DNA from: Phylloscopus collybita
Lineage: Eukaryota > Chordata > Aves > Passeriformes > Phylloscopidae
DNA length: 64,000 bases
Direction of reading: 5' to 3'
Assembly (NCBI GenBank): GCA_027886175.1
Contig: JAJNNQ010000027.1
Coordinates: 7,702,001 to 7,766,000 of the forward strand
Shown here: positions 63,633 to 64,000 of the stretch, piece by piece
Layout: every line of letters begins with the position of its first letter
Position numbering within the stretch: the first letter of the stretch is position 1
Notes under the pieces: model-generated
Seen by the model: the letters and a program-made list of their open reading frames with translations, nothing else
What the model was told of the DNA's origin: nothing
Database searches by the model: none
Translations under genes and position numbers: made by a program

Positions 63633-64000
63633 CTCATGCGAAAGCAATTTCACTGGACAGAAAAGGCAGCAGTAAACTGAGCCTGAGCCTGTCTCCTGGC
63701 TCGCCAAGGGGGAAGGAGCTGGGAACAGGGATGTGGGCTTGAGCAAGAATTGCCTGAGGTGGGGGATGGAGGGTGAAGACACTTCTGGGCAGCAAAGCCC
63801 TGCGGGGCCTCTGCTCAGAGGGAGGAGAAGACAGCTCCTTGCGGAGTGCTCTCCCCTCTGATGGACTGGGCCAGAGCTTGGGAAAAAGACAAATGCAAAA
63901 CAGAAGTTTAAAAATCCCCTAGAAAGAAAGAAGGCAAGGTGCTGCTGGGTGCTGCACCTGTTTGTTCCTCCTGGGGCTGCTCAGGGATCCTCCTGCACAT

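Larger units (their letters stand above)
62279..64000 (-). other. NOL4L: Part of the last NOL4L intron
   Basis: No further NOL4L exon is recognised to the window end. The interval holds a CR1 fragment (62465-62890) and a purine-only GGA/GAA repeat around 63585-63632. Apparent frames on both strands here derive from the LINE or the simple repeat. Confidence 0.7.

Overview
This window is vertebrate nuclear DNA, most likely from a bird. Six protein-coding loci lie in the same order and orientation as on human chromosome 20q11.21: TM9SF4 (+, 3' half only), PLAGL2 (-), POFUT1 (+), KIF3B (+), ASXL1 (+) and NOL4L (-, last coding exon only). The recognisable interspersed repeats are nearly all CR1-type LINE 3' ends. 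The genes are compact, with ASXL1 spanning only about 16 kb from start to stop codon. Both points fit an avian genome. The species cannot be named from the sequence alone. Every exon junction I placed is GT-AG, the reading frames are intact, and I saw no broken gene.

Layout. 1-6,140: last ten coding exons of TM9SF4 and a 1.9-kb 3'UTR ending in AATAAA. 6,140-7,560: no gene seen. 7,560-18,240: PLAGL2 on the minus strand, with a long 3'UTR, two coding exons, a leader with short uORFs, and a non-coding first exon inside a CpG island shared head-to-head with POFUT1. 18,342-23,630: POFUT1 (seven exons, 388 residues) and its 3'UTR. 23,820-36,005: KIF3B (CpG-island promoter, non-coding exon 1, eight coding exons, 740 residues, 3.5-kb 3'UTR). 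36,860-54,700: ASXL1 (CpG island, twelve coding exons, 1,524 residues). 54,700-57,510: a convergent, homopolymer-rich gap. 57,510-64,000: NOL4L 3'UTR (minus strand), its terminal coding exon, and part of its last intron.

The genes do not form one pathway. TM9SF4 is a nine-pass endomembrane protein. PLAGL2 is a zinc-finger activator. POFUT1 is the ER O-fucosyltransferase for Notch EGF repeats. KIF3B is a subunit of the heterotrimeric kinesin-2 used in intraflagellar transport. ASXL1 is the Polycomb deubiquitinase (BAP1) cofactor. NOL4L is a poorly characterised nuclear protein. The physical arrangement is of interest: one bidirectional promoter, two convergent gene pairs, and CR1 insertions close to promoters and inside short introns.

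I found no CRISPR array, tRNA, rRNA or recognisable new multi-gene system. The more interesting signals are regulatory or structural: a perfect 19-bp inverted repeat of ZNF143-like motifs at the ASXL1 promoter, an RFX X-box-like site at KIF3B, a diverged duplication joining the POFUT1 3' end to the KIF3B promoter flank, a cluster of miR-30 seed matches in the PLAGL2 3'UTR, nested start codons in several leaders, and paired 28-nt A and T homopolymers in the NOL4L 3'UTR.
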